From CAJINA01 sp964636125 (GTDB lineage Bacteria; Desulfobacterota; Desulfobacteria; Desulfobacterales; CAJINA01): a stretch of DNA of 64,000 nt. The position numbers and the translations under genes are program-made. Location of the stretch: positions 1 through 64,000 of the forward strand of contig CAZWPX010000016.1 in the NCBI GenBank assembly GCA_964636125.1, in the 5' to 3' direction. Positions 1-8,618 of this stretch are shown in pieces (position 1 is the first letter of the stretch; the number at the start of each line of letters is the position of its first letter). A model generated the notes under the pieces. That model did no database searches, was not told the DNA's origin, and saw nothing but the letters and a program-made list of their open reading frames with translations.

Positions 1-25
1 GACATTGCCGGAAAATCTTTTCATA

Positions 26-56
26 AAGCCCGAAGCTCTTTGCTTCGGGCTTTTTT
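26..56 (+). terminator. Rho-independent terminator of an upstream gene outside the window
   Basis: A perfect stem (AAGCCCGAAGC with GCTTCGGGCTT) closes a 5-base loop and is followed by a run of T. The gene it ends lies left of the window. Confidence 0.85.
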
Positions 57-57
57 G

Positions 58-202
58 GTTTTGGGGGTACAGGCGGCGCCTTTTGCTCCTGGCCTTCGCT
101 TTCGCCCGTATGCAATCCTCTCCGTAGGATCACTACACCTCCGGCTGCATAAAGAGCTGCGGCCTTGGCCAGAACCAAAACGCACCACCTGTACCCCAAA
201 AC
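58..202 (+). repeat. Family A palindromic element, copy 1
   Basis: An imperfect palindrome of about 145 bp whose ends pair: left GTTTTGGGGGTACAGGCGG, right the complement of GTTTTGGGGTACAGGTGG. Inside are a second helix (CTCCTGGCC with GGCCAGAACC), a short helix ATGCA/TGCAT, a loop with ATCCTC facing CCTCCGG, and an apical GTAG/CTAC stem. The same plan occurs at 3247, 34822, 52736 and 56083. It lies between the upstream terminator and the histidine kinase gene. The rest of 203-302 holds only the kinase leader. Confidence 0.8.
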
Positions 203-302
203 TGCAGAATTTGCCTTCATTTCAACAATGTGGTACTTTCGCCATGTGGTTAGATTGACGGCATTTTGCCGGAAATCCACCTGAAGCCCGGCGGAGGTCC
301 CG

Positions 303-1844
303 TTGCTGCGATTTGGTTTAAAAACAAAATTTTCAATCAACCTTCTGATTATCCTTTTGATTGCCATGCTGATGCTCGATTTTGTCATGATGATGATCAC
401 CCGGCAGGCGCTCACCAAATCCGGCACAGAAAAAACCGCCATTGTCATTACCGCCATCCAAACACTTATCGATGCAAAAGGCGTTGACACCGGCCGCTCG
501 CTTGAGTCGGACCTCGGCCAGGATGTCCGTAATTTGTTCGAAGTTTCCGGGGTCGCCTGTGGTCACGTCTACGACACCCGCTTTAACAGCCAGTCGCTTG
601 GGAAGGCCTGCCGCCAACCCGCAGACCTCACTGCCTATGCTCGCAAGGCCGTTGCCAATGGCCGGTCCAACATTGATTTTATCGGCTCGACCTGGGGCAT
701 TTTCTGGAGAATGCCAGAGTATATGGTCATAGCCACGGTCCTGAATCCAGGTGGGTCATACGGCGGTGCCATCTGCCTGCTGTATGACATGGCTGCCATA
801 TATGCAGCGCTACGCAAAACCCAGAAAGTCCTTTTTTACTATATTGTCGTCAATGCGTTCCTTCTGACCTTTTTGGGGGTCTATCGCCTGTGGCAGATAA
901 CCGGGAGACCACTCCAGAAACTGGTCAGGCGGGCTGATGAATTTCAACCTGACGGTGATTTAATGTTTCTTTCCGATGATGACGAGAGTGAGTTCAGCCG
1001 GTTGTCCCGGTCATTGAATCACATGCTGGAAAATATTGAGGCGGACAAGAAAAAACTGAAATCGACCGTCTTGTCACTCGAGAGCACCAACGCGCAGCTC
1101 AAAAAAGCCCATGCCGAGATTTTAAGGGCCGAGAAGATGGCTTCGGTTGGCCGGCTTTCCTCGGGAATTGCCCATGAAATCGGGAATCCGATCGGTATTG
1201 TGCTGGGCTATCTTGACCTGCTGCGCCAGGAAAACCTCCCCGCACAGGAGAAAGCAGATTTCATTGAGCGGGCCCTTGGCGAAATCAACCGGATTAACAA
1301 TATCATCAAAGAGTTGCTGGATTTCGCTCGACCTGCCAGAAATGTGAAACAGGTCGTTGCAGTCCACGCTATCCTGGAAGAAATAGTGACCATGCTGCAG
1401 CAGCAGCCGATGATGAAAGACATTCAAATAGAACTCGACCTGGTAGCTGAGGCACATACCATCGTGGCCGATCCGCAACGCTTGCGCCAGGTTTTTTTAA
1501 ACCTGCTGATCAATGCGTCCGACGCCATCCATCAGGAACCTGCAGATGGCGGCGGCTGTATCCGGATTGAAAGTCGTAATCCGCAGTCCAAAGACGGCCC
1601 GGCCACCCGCCTGCAGGTTGCTGTTGAAGACAACGGATCCGGTATTCCTGCTGAGGAACTGAAAAATATTTTTGACCCTTTCTATACGACAAAAGAGCCC
1701 GGTAAGGGAACGGGCCTGGGGCTGTCGGTCAGTTTCATGATTGTGGAAGAGACCGGGGGGACACTCAGGGCCGCGGCCCCAGCGGAAAAGGGTACCCGGT
1801 TTCTGCTTAGCTTTCCCTGTAATGAAAGGAATCTGTCGGAATGA
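303..1844 (+). CDS. Membrane sensor histidine kinase (NtrB/ZraS-like)
   Basis: Sensor kinase of a two-component pair, 513 aa. An N-terminal membrane segment (about residues 10-32) is followed by an extracytoplasmic sensor region of roughly 140 residues with two cysteines, a second membrane segment (about 176-196) and a HAMP-like linker. The HisKA domain has the phospho-acceptor at His291 in GIAHEIGNP, and the HATPase domain shows the N box (NLLINASDAI), VEDNGSGIP and GTGLGLSVS. The start is TTG, chosen because a GGAGG site lies just upstream and no in-frame ATG precedes the first membrane helix. The stop overlaps the start of the downstream regulator by 4 bases, so the two are co-translated. 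The signal it senses cannot be read from the sequence. Confidence 0.93.
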   Translation: MLRFGLKTKFSINLLIILLIAMLMLDFVMMMITRQALTKSGTEKTAIVITAIQTLIDAKGVDTGRSLESDLGQDVRNLFEVSGVACGHVYDTRFNSQSLGKACRQPADLTAYARKAVANGRSNIDFIGSTWGIFWRMPEYMVIATVLNPGGSYGGAICLLYDMAAIYAALRKTQKVLFYYIVVNAFLLTFLGVYRLWQITGRPLQKLVRRADEFQPDGDLMFLSDDDESEFSRLSRSLNHMLENIEADKKKLKSTVLSLESTNAQLKKAHAEILRAEKMASVGRLSSGIAHEIGNPIGIVLGYLDLLRQENLPAQEKADFIERALGEINRINNIIKELLDFARPARNVKQVVAVHAILEEIVTMLQQQPMMKDIQIELDLVAEAHTIVADPQRLRQVFLNLLINASDAIHQEPADGGGCIRIESRNPQSKDGPATRLQVAVEDNGSGIPAEELKNIFDPFYTTKEPGKGTGLGLSVSFMIVEETGGTLRAAAPAEKGTRFLLSFPCNERNLSE

Positions 1845-3244
1845 GTAATCCGAAAACGCAGCCAGTGAATCAACCTTCACCGGCACTGCTGGTGATCGAT
1901 GATGAACAGAACATGCGCCACATGCTGACAACCTTGCTGAAACGGTCTGGGTTTAATGTAACAGCGGCTTCCAATGGTGAAGAGGCCCTGGCTGTAGTGT
2001 CCGCATCCCATTTTGATTATATCCTTTGTGACATCAAAATGCCGAAGATGGATGGCCTCCAGTTTCTGGAACAGGCGGCGCGGTGGATTGGCGACACCAC
2101 GGTGATTATGATGTCCGCCTACGGTTCCATGGATACTGCGCTGGAAGCCATGAAAAAAGGCGCTTACGACTATATCTCCAAACCGTTCAAATCCGATGAA
2201 GTGAACCTGGTCCTGAAGAAGGCGGCCGAGCGCGAGAGGCTGAAAAAGGAGAATACCCGCCTCAAGCAAAAGATACGCACCATTGAGGAGAATTATCGTT
2301 TTGGGAACATGGTTGCCAACAGCCAGTCCATGCAAGCGGTCTTCCGGTTCGCCGAAAAAGTAGCCCGGTTTGACGCAACCGTACTGATTACCGGTGAAAG
2401 CGGTACCGGCAAAGAATTGGTGGCCAGGGGGATTCATTTTACCGGTCCGCGGGCGCAGAAACCCTGGGTCCCGGTAAATTGTGGCGGCATCCCGGAGACT
2501 TTGATTGAGAGCGAGTTGTTCGGGCATATCAAAGGGGCTTTTACCGGGGCGGACAGGACCAGAATCGGGCTTTTCCGGGAAGCCGATGGCGGCACCCTTT
2601 TCCTGGACGAGATCGGTGAATTGCCCGTATCTTTACAGGTGAAGCTCTTGAGGGTTCTCCAGGAAAACGAAGTGCGTCCCGTGGGCGGCAGCCGGGCAAT
2701 CAAAGTGAACGTCAGGGTTGTCGCGGCCACGGCCAGAAATCTGGAAGCAGAGATAGAAAAAAAGCTTTTCCGGGAAGATCTTTTTTACCGGATCAACGTC
2801 ATGCCAATCCAACTGCCTCCGCTGCGTGAAAGGGAAGAAGACATCCCTCTGCTGACCCGGCTGTTCATAGACCGTTTCAACGAACAGTTTAAGACCGCGA
2901 TCCAGGGGATTTCACCTGCAGCGATGTCGGCTCTGCTGGGGCACACCTGGCCGGGCAATGTCAGGGAGCTTGAAAACGTGATCCAGCGTGCTGTGGTCCT
3001 GGCCGAGGCGTCAGAACTTCAACCGGAACATCTTCCGGAAAGCCTGGGCGGCGGTGGTGCCGGTCGGGAATTTGCATCCGTAATAAAGGGGGATTCATTG
3101 AAAGCAGCCCGGCGGGAACTCGAGAAACTCATGATTGCCCGAGCCTTGGAAAAGACCGGTGGCAACCGCAGTCAGGCCAGCCGGATTCTGGAGATAAGTC
3201 ATCCGTCGCTGCTCAGCAAGATGAAGCAGTATGACCTCACCTAG
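1841..3244 (+). CDS. Sigma-54-dependent response regulator (NtrC/AtoC family)
   Basis: Response regulator that activates sigma-54 promoters when phosphorylated by the kinase encoded just upstream. The 467 residues show a receiver domain with phospho-acceptor Asp64 (LCDIKMPKMDG), an AAA+ domain with Walker A GESGTGKE, the sigma-54 contact loop GAFTGA and Walker B GGTLFLDEIGELP, and a Fis-type helix-turn-helix at the C terminus (TGGNRSQASRILEIS). All parts needed for activation are intact. Target genes are unknown. A palindromic element begins 3 bases after its stop codon. Confidence 0.95.
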   Translation: MSNPKTQPVNQPSPALLVIDDEQNMRHMLTTLLKRSGFNVTAASNGEEALAVVSASHFDYILCDIKMPKMDGLQFLEQAARWIGDTTVIMMSAYGSMDTALEAMKKGAYDYISKPFKSDEVNLVLKKAAERERLKKENTRLKQKIRTIEENYRFGNMVANSQSMQAVFRFAEKVARFDATVLITGESGTGKELVARGIHFTGPRAQKPWVPVNCGGIPETLIESELFGHIKGAFTGADRTRIGLFREADGGTLFLDEIGELPVSLQVKLLRVLQENEVRPVGGSRAIKVNVRVVAATARNLEAEIEKKLFREDLFYRINVMPIQLPPLREREEDIPLLTRLFIDRFNEQFKTAIQGISPAAMSALLGHTWPGNVRELENVIQRAVVLAEASELQPEHLPESLGGGGAGREFASVIKGDSLKAARRELEKLMIARALEKTGGNRSQASRILEISHPSLLSKMKQYDLT

Positions 3245-3246
3245 CG

Positions 3247-3383
3247 TCCGTCCTCAGGTGGTAGATTTTGGTTCTGGCCAAGGCCGCAGCTATTCTGACA
3301 ACCGGAAGCGTAGTGATCTACGTTGAGGATTGTCAGAAGGCGAGAACGCGGGCCAGGGCCAAAATATGCCGCCTGAGGACGGA
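3247..3383 (-). repeat. Family A palindromic element, copy 2 (reverse orientation)
   Basis: The arms TCCGTCCTCAGGTGG and the complement of TCCGTCCTCAGGCGG close an imperfect palindrome of 137 bp. Read on the minus strand it has the family plan: TTTTGGCCCTGGCC pairing with GGCCAGAACCAAAA, a TGACAA/TTGTCA helix, ATCCTC facing TTCCGG, and a CGTAG/CTACG apical stem. The sequence TGCGGCCTTGGCCAGAACC is shared exactly with copy 1 over about 20 bases. Confidence 0.8.
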
Positions 3384-3384
3384 T

Positions 3385-3435
3385 GTAGATCCTCTATGCC
3401 TCCGGTTCCAAAAGTGCTCAAGCCTTCAAAAGTTG
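3385..3435 (+). repeat. Truncated family A fragment
   Basis: This fragment keeps the loop sequences (GATCCTC, then GCCTCCGGTTCCAAAA and GCTCAAGCCTT) but lacks the apical stem and the left arm. It sits beside full copy 2 in the opposite orientation and looks like the remnant of a second element. Confidence 0.5.
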
Positions 3436-3442
3436 ATACTAT

Positions 3443-3589
3443 CTAATTTTCGTTGCCGGCTGCGGCGTTGGAATCGGGGGCGGGCGGTCGGCCGGGATCC
3501 TCGGTTTCTACCCGGGTCATAATCTTCTCAATGTTCTGCGTAATTTCGTCGATTTCAGCTTTAATTCTCAGCTCTTCAAGATCGTCCAT
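3443..3589 (-). CDS. Small acidic unknown protein (48 aa)
   Basis: A 48-codon reading frame beginning MDDLEELRIKAEIDEIT and ending in a Pro/Ala/Asn-rich tail. The first 30 residues would form a charged amphipathic helix or short coiled coil. A GGAGCGAG ribosome-binding site lies about 8 bases before the ATG, and the start is 17 bases after the stop of the upstream minus-strand gene, which suggests a two-gene operon. Function is not recognised. The alternation of acidic and hydrophobic residues is typical of real protein, but a frame this short could arise by chance. Confidence 0.55.
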   Translation of the reverse strand: MDDLEELRIKAEIDEITQNIEKIMTRVETEDPGRPPAPDSNAAAGNEN

Positions 3590-3606
3590 TAATCAACTCG
3601 CTCCGG

Positions 3607-3936
3607 TCAGGGTGGATACACGCCATGTTTATAAATATAGTCAAAACAGTATTCACTGTAGTCCCCGTTTTTGTCGTTTTCGTCGGCAACAGGCTTTTCA
3701 ACGGTCATTTTGTGAGTGAGCCATAGTCCCTTGGCATGCTGGTACAGCACTTTGATCAGGATTTCGGGTTCACTGGTTAGTTCACGGTTTTCCTGGATAA
3801 AACGGTCCGCAGCCTCGATAACCGCCTTGGTGTTCCGAATATATTCAGAATCATCCAGGTGGGCGTCGATCCACACCCCATGCAGTTTTTCAAGGATCGA
3901 TTTGACAGATCCTTCTATGGCGCCCAAGTTATTCAT
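3607..3936 (-). CDS. Unknown small soluble protein (109 aa)
   Basis: The protein begins MNNLGAIEGSVKSILEKLHG and appears mostly helical, without signal peptide or membrane segment. An in-frame ATG 42 bases further upstream (3978) would add 14 residues containing CIGC. The shorter start was preferred because it opens a natural amphipathic helix, but neither start has a strong ribosome-binding site. I do not recognise the family. It is followed by the 48-aa gene on the same strand and is transcribed away from the liv operon. Confidence 0.6.
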   Translation of the reverse strand: MNNLGAIEGSVKSILEKLHGVWIDAHLDDSEYIRNTKAVIEAADRFIQENRELTSEPEILIKVLYQHAKGLWLTHKMTVEKPVADENDKNGDYSEYCFDYIYKHGVYPP

Positions 3937-4277
3937 TACACACCCGATACAGTTGCTTGTCGATGGAATAATCCACATGATTCTCAGAATTTTTACTCAT
4001 CATAAATAAGGATTTTAGCGGAACAAGTCAAGGTTTGAGGGAATTAAATAGCCTGGTCATCAAGCCTGGAAACCGATGTCACCCGGCCAGAAATTTACGC
4101 ATACTTAAACAAAGTTAAACATAATTAGTGAAAAGGAGGCTTCTGGTTGCCTGATTGCCCATCAAGCCATCTGGATAGAGCCTGTGATGCCCCGCTGGAC
4201 ATCTGCATGACTGTTAACAACCTTGTCTGCCGGCCTTGTTCCGAGACGGTGCATTGCAGCACACCTTCCTGCCCAGC

Positions 4278-4306
4278 TTGACTTAATAGCTTGCTTGCTC
4301 TATAAA
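4278..4306 (+). promoter_or_regulatory. Sigma-70 promoter of the liv operon
   Basis: TTGACT and TATAAA are separated by exactly 17 bases, and the first gene begins about 112 bases downstream. The rest of the 440-base gap (3979-4418) shows nothing else recognisable; a GGAGGC stretch near 4135 has no reading frame after it. Confidence 0.65.
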
Positions 4307-4418
4307 TAATCGGTATTCATCATATGAATGTGATAAAAATAGATGTGCTTTCATTCAGGTTTTGGCTCTCACGCTGAATCGCAGAACAACATGCCGGGTT
4401 TTAGGGGGGTAATTGTTT

Positions 4419-5468
4419 ATGGATATGAAAAGGGATTACTACGAGGATGTTCAGTTCTTTACATCCGGCGTGGTCCTTTTCTGGTTCATTGTCCTGTTGC
4501 TGTTCCTGCTGATCTACCCCTTCATGGTGAAAAACTATCATGTTTACGTGGCCAACTATATCGCCATTAATGTTATCGTTGCCACCGGCCTGAACCTGCT
4601 GGTCGGGTACACCGGGCAGATATCGCTGGGACACGCCGGTTTTTTTGCCATCGGCTCCTACGGCACGATTATTTTGATGGCCAAAGCAGGGTTTCCGTTT
4701 GTATTGGCTCTGCCCGCAGCCGCCCTGATTGCCGCCGGATTTGGGTTTCTTCTGGGTCTGCCTTCGCTGCGGCTGGAGGGGCCCTATCTGGCCATTGCCA
4801 CCCTCGGATTCGGGTTGACCATCACCCAGGTCATTGGACGCATGGACCTGTTCGGCGGCCGGGAAGGGCTGCATGCCCCCGAGCTTATTATCGGAGGCTG
4901 GCACCTTGACACCGATGTGGAGTTTTACTACCTGCTGATGACCTTGACCGTGTTGATGACCGTGGCCGCCCGCAACCTTGTGCGAACCAGGGTCGGGAGA
5001 GCTTTTATTGCGATTCGGGATGCGGATATCGCCGCCGAGACTATGGGCGTCAACCTGGTCCTGTACAAGACACTCGCGTTTGCCATCAGTGCGTTTTATG
5101 CCGGTATAGCCGGCGGGCTTTATGCGTTTGTACTGCGCTTTATTGAACCGGAAATATTTACGCTGATGATGTCCATCATGTTTCTGGCCATGGTTATCGT
5201 CGGGGGACTGGGTTCTATCATGGGGGCCGTTGCCGGGGCCTGTCTGCTTAGCTGGCTGGATCTGCAACTGCGCAACATCCTGGATATTCCTTACCTGGGC
5301 CAATGTCTGGAAGCGCTTTCCAAATCGTGGTTTTCCATTACCGGTGTTTCAAATATCCAGTTTATTGTGTTTGGTCTGATCATGGTGCTCATCATGCTCT
5401 TTGAACCACTTGGGATCTATGGGGTGTGGATTCGGATCAAGAAGTACTGGCGGACATGGCCGTTCTAA
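4419..5468 (+). CDS. livM: Liv-type ABC transporter permease, LivM-like
   Basis: Inner-membrane permease of the branched-chain amino acid family (HAAT), 349 aa with about nine hydrophobic segments and the conserved stretch GYTGQISLGHAGFFAIGSY. The ATG at 4419 was chosen over a TTG 6 bases earlier because the GGGGGG ribosome-binding site (4404-4409) is correctly spaced from it. It is first in a run livM, livH, binding protein, livG, livF, ligase. The family also moves aromatic and aliphatic carboxylates and amides, so an amino-acid substrate should not be assumed. Confidence 0.92.
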   Translation: MDMKRDYYEDVQFFTSGVVLFWFIVLLLFLLIYPFMVKNYHVYVANYIAINVIVATGLNLLVGYTGQISLGHAGFFAIGSYGTIILMAKAGFPFVLALPAAALIAAGFGFLLGLPSLRLEGPYLAIATLGFGLTITQVIGRMDLFGGREGLHAPELIIGGWHLDTDVEFYYLLMTLTVLMTVAARNLVRTRVGRAFIAIRDADIAAETMGVNLVLYKTLAFAISAFYAGIAGGLYAFVLRFIEPEIFTLMMSIMFLAMVIVGGLGSIMGAVAGACLLSWLDLQLRNILDIPYLGQCLEALSKSWFSITGVSNIQFIVFGLIMVLIMLFEPLGIYGVWIRIKKYWRTWPF

Positions 5469-5551
5469 TTAGCCATTTCTGGTGATCAGTTTCGGTAACT
5501 TTTTTTCGCGGGGTCTACTGCGTGAGGATAACGATACAGGATGCATAACGT

Positions 5552-6427
5552 ATGATCGATTTTTTCCAGATGATAGTAAGCGGTATTGCGGTGGGTAGTT
5601 CCTACGCCCTTATGGGGCTGGCAATGGTGATTATCTACAAGACATCCGAAGTTCCCAACTTTGCCCAGGGAGAGATGGCCCTGATATCGTCGTTTTTTGC
5701 CTATATGTTGCTCGATTCTTTTCAGGTTGCCTGGTATGCAGCCTTTTCCGGAGCGTTGCTGTTTGCACTGCTGCTTGGCTGTTTTCTCGAATTCGCAGTT
5801 CTCAGAAGGGCCAAGGAGCCCAATATTCTGGGGATGATCGTCATTACCATCGGGCTGGAAATGATTCTGCTGGGATTCGTATCCTGGAAATTCGGCGCCG
5901 ATCAAAAAACCCTGCCATTTCCGATTTCTCCTTACGATGCCATGGTATTCGGCGACATATTCGTCAGCACCCTGGAGATGCTGACCCTCGTTGTAGCGCT
6001 GGTGATTATGGTGGCGCTCTTTCTTTTTTTCAGGTTTTCGCGATTGGGGCTGGCCGTGAAGGCCACCCAGCAGAACCCCATGGCGGCAAAGCTCATGGGG
6101 ATCCGGACCAACCGGGTATTGATGATGACCTGGGGCATTTCATCCTGTGTGGGCTGTATTGCCGGCCTTTTAATCGCACCGACCATCATGCATCCATACA
6201 TGATGTGGGATCCTATGCTGAAAGGCTTTGCGGCAGCGGTGATGGGGGGGATGACCTCCCTGCCGGGGGCAGTTGTGGCGGCTTACATCCTGGGAATCAT
6301 CGAGAATCTTTTCGGCGGCTATATTTCCATCGAGTTCAAGGCGGTGGTGGCTTTTGCCATTATTGTCATTATTCTCTGTTTTAAACCAAGCGGGTTGTTT
6401 GCACGGCACCATGTGAAAAAGGTGTAG
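5552..6427 (+). CDS. livH: Liv-type ABC transporter permease, LivH-like
   Basis: Second membrane subunit of the transporter, 291 aa. It has the LivH-type N terminus (IAVGSSYALMGLAMVIIYKTSEV) and about eight membrane segments, including the coupling region GLAVKATQQNPMAAKLMGI. It lies 83 bases after livM and 37 bases before the binding-protein gene on the same strand. It should pair with LivM to form the pore and contact the two ATPases encoded downstream. Confidence 0.93.
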   Translation: MIDFFQMIVSGIAVGSSYALMGLAMVIIYKTSEVPNFAQGEMALISSFFAYMLLDSFQVAWYAAFSGALLFALLLGCFLEFAVLRRAKEPNILGMIVITIGLEMILLGFVSWKFGADQKTLPFPISPYDAMVFGDIFVSTLEMLTLVVALVIMVALFLFFRFSRLGLAVKATQQNPMAAKLMGIRTNRVLMMTWGISSCVGCIAGLLIAPTIMHPYMMWDPMLKGFAAAVMGGMTSLPGAVVAAYILGIIENLFGGYISIEFKAVVAFAIIVIILCFKPSGLFARHHVKKV

Positions 6428-6464
6428 ACGTAGTCAAATTACATAATAGGCAAAGGAGGGGGAC

Positions 6465-7658
6465 ATGAAAAGAAGATTGCTGGTAGTTTTGCTTTCGGCC
6501 GGGATGGTGTTTTTCGGGCTCATTCCCGGTGCAGTCGCTGAAGAGGGGGTGACGGACACGGAGATCCATATCGGGCAATGGGGACCGCAGACCGGGCCTG
6601 CAGCTGCCTGGGGCTCCGTGGCGCGCGGAACCGACGCCTATTTCAAAATGATTAATGCCGGCGGGGGGATCAACGGCCGTAAACTTGTTCACCACATGTT
6701 TGACGACGGCTACAACCCGGCTAAGACCAAGGCCGGTGTCAAGGAACTCCAGGAAGGAACCGGTATTTTTGCGTGGGTATCCGGTGTGGGAACCTCTCCG
6801 GGGCTTGCGGTGAAAGAGTATCTCATGGACCGGAAGATACCCTGGGTCGGTCCATCGGCCGGCTCAATGCATTGGATTACCCCGCCCCAGAAGTATCTTT
6901 TTGCAGTCTATCCCCTGTATTACACTGAAGCCAAATCCCTGGTGCGGTACGCGGTGGAAAAGATGGGTAAAAAGAGAGTGGCGATCGCCTATCAGAATGA
7001 CGAATACGGAAAGAACGGCCTGCGGGGCGCAATCGAAGAACTTGCGGCACACAATCTTAAACCTGTGGTGCAGGTGCCGGTGGAGGTCAAGGACACCGAC
7101 GTGAAACCGCACGTTATGAAACTGCGTAAATCCAAAGCCGATATGGTCCTGCTCTGGACCAGCGTCGGGCATGCGGTGCGCATTGTCGGTACCAGCAAGG
7201 CCATGAAGTTTGCACCCCAGTTCATGAGCACCAGTACCTGCTCTGACTTTCCGCTAATGATTCATATATCTAAGGGGCTCTGGGAGGGTGTGATTTGCGC
7301 GACCTTCGGGGAACTCCCTGATTCTGATGACCCATTATTACAACACTATAAGGCGAATGCCTACGGAAAGTTCGCTGCTCCGAAGGAAAGGTGGGGGCTC
7401 TTTTATTACGCCGGGATTTTATTTGCGGAACCGCTGGTGGAAGCGATCAAGAGGTGCGGAAAAGATCTGACCCGGGAACGACTGGTCACTGAACTGGAGG
7501 GTCTGAAAAACTTTAAAGGCGTCGGTCCGGTGGTGAATTACAAACCCTTTGATCCCGGGGATCCGGCCAGCCGCCAGGGGACGAATACCTCCTTCCTCGT
7601 TCAGTGCCTGAAAGGCGGCAAGGCCAAGAAACTGACTGGTTGGACGATTACCCGGTAA
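6465..7658 (+). CDS. Periplasmic substrate-binding protein of the Liv-type transporter
   Basis: Extracytoplasmic binding protein of the Leu/Ile/Val-binding family, 397 aa, with a signal peptide (MKRRLLVVLLSAGMVFFGL, predicted cleavage after AVA near residue 25). The mature part opens EEGVTDTEIHIGQWGPQTGP, the usual start of the peripla_BP_6 fold. A strong AAAGGAGG site precedes the ATG. Ligand specificity is unknown; the acyl-CoA ligase at the end of the operon argues for a carboxylic acid. Its stop codon overlaps the livG start by one base. Confidence 0.9.
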   Translation: MKRRLLVVLLSAGMVFFGLIPGAVAEEGVTDTEIHIGQWGPQTGPAAAWGSVARGTDAYFKMINAGGGINGRKLVHHMFDDGYNPAKTKAGVKELQEGTGIFAWVSGVGTSPGLAVKEYLMDRKIPWVGPSAGSMHWITPPQKYLFAVYPLYYTEAKSLVRYAVEKMGKKRVAIAYQNDEYGKNGLRGAIEELAAHNLKPVVQVPVEVKDTDVKPHVMKLRKSKADMVLLWTSVGHAVRIVGTSKAMKFAPQFMSTSTCSDFPLMIHISKGLWEGVICATFGELPDSDDPLLQHYKANAYGKFAAPKERWGLFYYAGILFAEPLVEAIKRCGKDLTRERLVTELEGLKNFKGVGPVVNYKPFDPGDPASRQGTNTSFLVQCLKGGKAKKLTGWTITR

Positions 7659-8446
7659 TGGAGGTTTTTTTCCAGATAGAGCGATTGTCCATATCTTTCG
7701 GAGGGCTTAAGGCTCTGGACAAGATAGGGCTGACGGTGGACAAAGGCGAAATTGTTGCGGTGATCGGTCCCAATGGGGCGGGGAAAACCACCCTGTTCAA
7801 CTGCATCAGTGGGCTGTATCGCCCTGACCGGGGGGCTATCCTTTTCAAGGGGGCCCGGCTGCAGAAGAAAAAGCCCGATTGCATTGCCCGCCTGGGGATT
7901 GCCCGGACTTTTCAGAATATAGAGCTTTTCGCCCACATGAATACTATGGAAAACATCATGCTCGGCCGGCATATCTTTATGCAGACCGGTTTGCTGCACG
8001 GGGTGTTTTTGTGGGGCCGGCACTCCTTTGCCGGCCGGGAAGAGGTGCTCCACCGACGGAAAGTCGAAGAAATTATCGATTTTCTGGACCTTCAGGCCGT
8101 GCGCAACAAACCGGTCGGGGCCCTGCCGTATGGAACCCAGAAGCTCATCGAACTGGGCAGGGCCCTGGCCCTGGAACCGGAACTTCTTCTCCTGGATGAG
8201 CCCTGTGCCGGGATGAATACCGAAGAAAAGCAGGACATGATTTTCTGGGTCAAGGACATCCAGGAGGAACTGGGTGTCACAATTCTTTTGATCGAGCATG
8301 ACATGAACATGGTCATGGATATTTCTGACCGGATTCTGGTAATTAATTTCGGGCGGCCCATTGTAACCGGATATCCGGACCAGGTCCGGAACCATCCCGA
8401 GGTTTTAGAGGCGTATCTGGGGACTGAGGGGGGGCAGGATCAATAA
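7658..8446 (+). CDS. livG: Liv-type ABC transporter ATPase, LivG-like
   Basis: First nucleotide-binding subunit, 262 aa. Walker A is GPNGAGKTT, the Q loop is in ARTFQNIELF, Walker B is LLLLDEPCAGMN, and the LivG-type switch region reads LLIEHDMNMVMDISDRILV. The signature motif is degenerate (LPYGTQKLIELGRAL), which is normal for LivG. The frame is open 18 codons further upstream, but the ATG at 7658 overlaps the TAA of the binding-protein gene and gives the standard N terminus, so it was preferred. A palindromic element begins 2 bases after its stop. Confidence 0.93.
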   Translation: MEVFFQIERLSISFGGLKALDKIGLTVDKGEIVAVIGPNGAGKTTLFNCISGLYRPDRGAILFKGARLQKKKPDCIARLGIARTFQNIELFAHMNTMENIMLGRHIFMQTGLLHGVFLWGRHSFAGREEVLHRRKVEEIIDFLDLQAVRNKPVGALPYGTQKLIELGRALALEPELLLLDEPCAGMNTEEKQDMIFWVKDIQEELGVTILLIEHDMNMVMDISDRILVINFGRPIVTGYPDQVRNHPEVLEAYLGTEGGQDQ

Positions 8447-8447
8447 A

Positions 8448-8582
8448 GAATTCCAATTTCCAACAAAAAATGTCCAATGTCCAGGTAAGGTAGCACTATC
8501 CGCTGCTGATTGCTGAAAAATCAGATTGGCAGGATACCCTAATTGAACATTCGAAATTGGATATTGGGCATTGGATATTCGG
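8448..8582. repeat. Family B palindromic element, copy 1
   Basis: AT-rich inverted repeat between livG and livF. The left arm (GAATTCCAATTTCC and ATGTCCAATGTCC) pairs imperfectly with the right arm (GAAATTGGATATTGGG and GCATTGGATATTC). It is built of short near-repeats of the AACATTCGAA / CCAATGTCC type, also seen at 47086. It fills the whole livG-livF spacer inside an operon, so it must be transcribed. Confidence 0.65.
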
Positions 8583-8618
8583 TTTTTACTCTGTTTTACG
8601 GGTATATTGGAGTAATCT

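Noticed and set aside
40..258. Short plus-strand frame over the terminator and first repeat
   Set aside because: It runs through a terminator stem and a palindrome and is not protein-like.
4401..5303. 300-codon minus-strand frame opposite livM
   Set aside because: Its product is rich in Gln, His, Gly and Lys with no domain, and it mirrors the codon use of the plus-strand permease. The plus-strand protein is clearly real.
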